From Tubiluchus corallicola (taxonomy: Eukaryota > Priapulida > Priapulimorpha > Priapulimorphida > Tubiluchidae), in NCBI GenBank assembly GCA_030141605.1, contig JAQGDQ010001591.1:1-33402 (forward strand): a stretch of DNA of 33,402 bases, written 5' to 3'. Below, piece by piece: positions 33,131-33,402 of the stretch (position 1 is its first letter; every line of letters begins with the position of its first letter). The position numbers were made by a program, and so were the translations under genes. Under the pieces are notes generated by a model. That model was not told where the DNA came from and ran no database searches. It saw only the letters and a program-made list of their open reading frames with translations.

Positions 33131-33402
33131 TGTAGTCATGAAATTATGTAATCATTATTACAATTTTGTTATTATTATTGTTAATAAATTCTCAAAAACA
33201 CTAAAACTTACTGCAACTGGTGTAGTCATGAATTTATGCAATTATTATTACAATTTTGTTATTATTATTGTTAATAAATTCTCAAATACACTAAAACTTA
33301 CTACAACTGGTGTAGTCATGAATTTATGCAATTATTATTACAATTTTGTCATTATTATTGTTAATAAATTCTCAAATACACTAAAACTTACTACAACTGG
33401 TG
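33131..33402. repeat. Tandem repeat, 90-bp unit, three copies to the window edge
   Basis: TGTAGTCATGAATTTATGCA starts at 33221 and 33311, with a slightly diverged copy at 33131. The period is exactly 90 bp, and the third copy is cut by the window end. On the minus strand each unit junction carries GTAAGT. Confidence 0.95.

Overview
The window is nuclear DNA of an animal, most likely an invertebrate. It is AT-rich, dense in simple repeats and transposon debris, and its genes are split by GT-AG introns. Exons carry metazoan domains: LDL-receptor class A (LDLa) modules in phase 1-1 exons, a Mab-21/cGAS-like helical lobe, a DUF268 methyltransferase-like membrane protein, and a secreted cyclase-family enzyme. 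I cannot name the phylum from the sequence.

Positions 1-10,480 hold no gene I can name with confidence. There are tandem repeats, one weak first-exon candidate (2062-2196), a frame-broken envelope-like remnant of an LTR retroelement (3680-5167) with possible LTR-like sequence after it, a pair of direct repeats (6451-6781 and 8159-8413) that may be LTRs of a small element, an A/C-rich block, and a decayed DDE-transposase-like gene on the minus strand (9840-10482).

Positions 10,870-15,620 hold two recognisable genes. On the minus strand is a DUF268 protein (10874-11959), with a 14-copy minisatellite on its upstream side. On the plus strand are the last two exons seen of a Mab-21-domain gene (12547-12734 and 14820-15101), joined cleanly in phase 0. 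Its nucleotidyltransferase core was not found in the window. Just past its stop, in a shifted frame, lies an open stretch coding for a membrane-spanning segment and a glycine-rich tail.

Positions 15,620-22,740 are repeats: two minisatellites, a hAT-like remnant holding a LINE 3' end, a MITE with about 79-bp inverted ends, a GC-rich tandem duplication of about 646 bp, and a strongly strand-asymmetric G/T block.

Positions 22,750-32,840 form the minus-strand LDLa region: seven single-module exons, all phase 1-1, read from high to low coordinate. The long intron between the sixth and seventh contains a two-exon cyclase-family gene on the same strand. A candidate signal-peptide exon lies between the two cyclase exons. 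Introns carry long (CT)n and (ATT)n tracts, a LINE reverse-transcriptase fragment and degenerate minisatellites. The window ends in a 90-bp tandem repeat.
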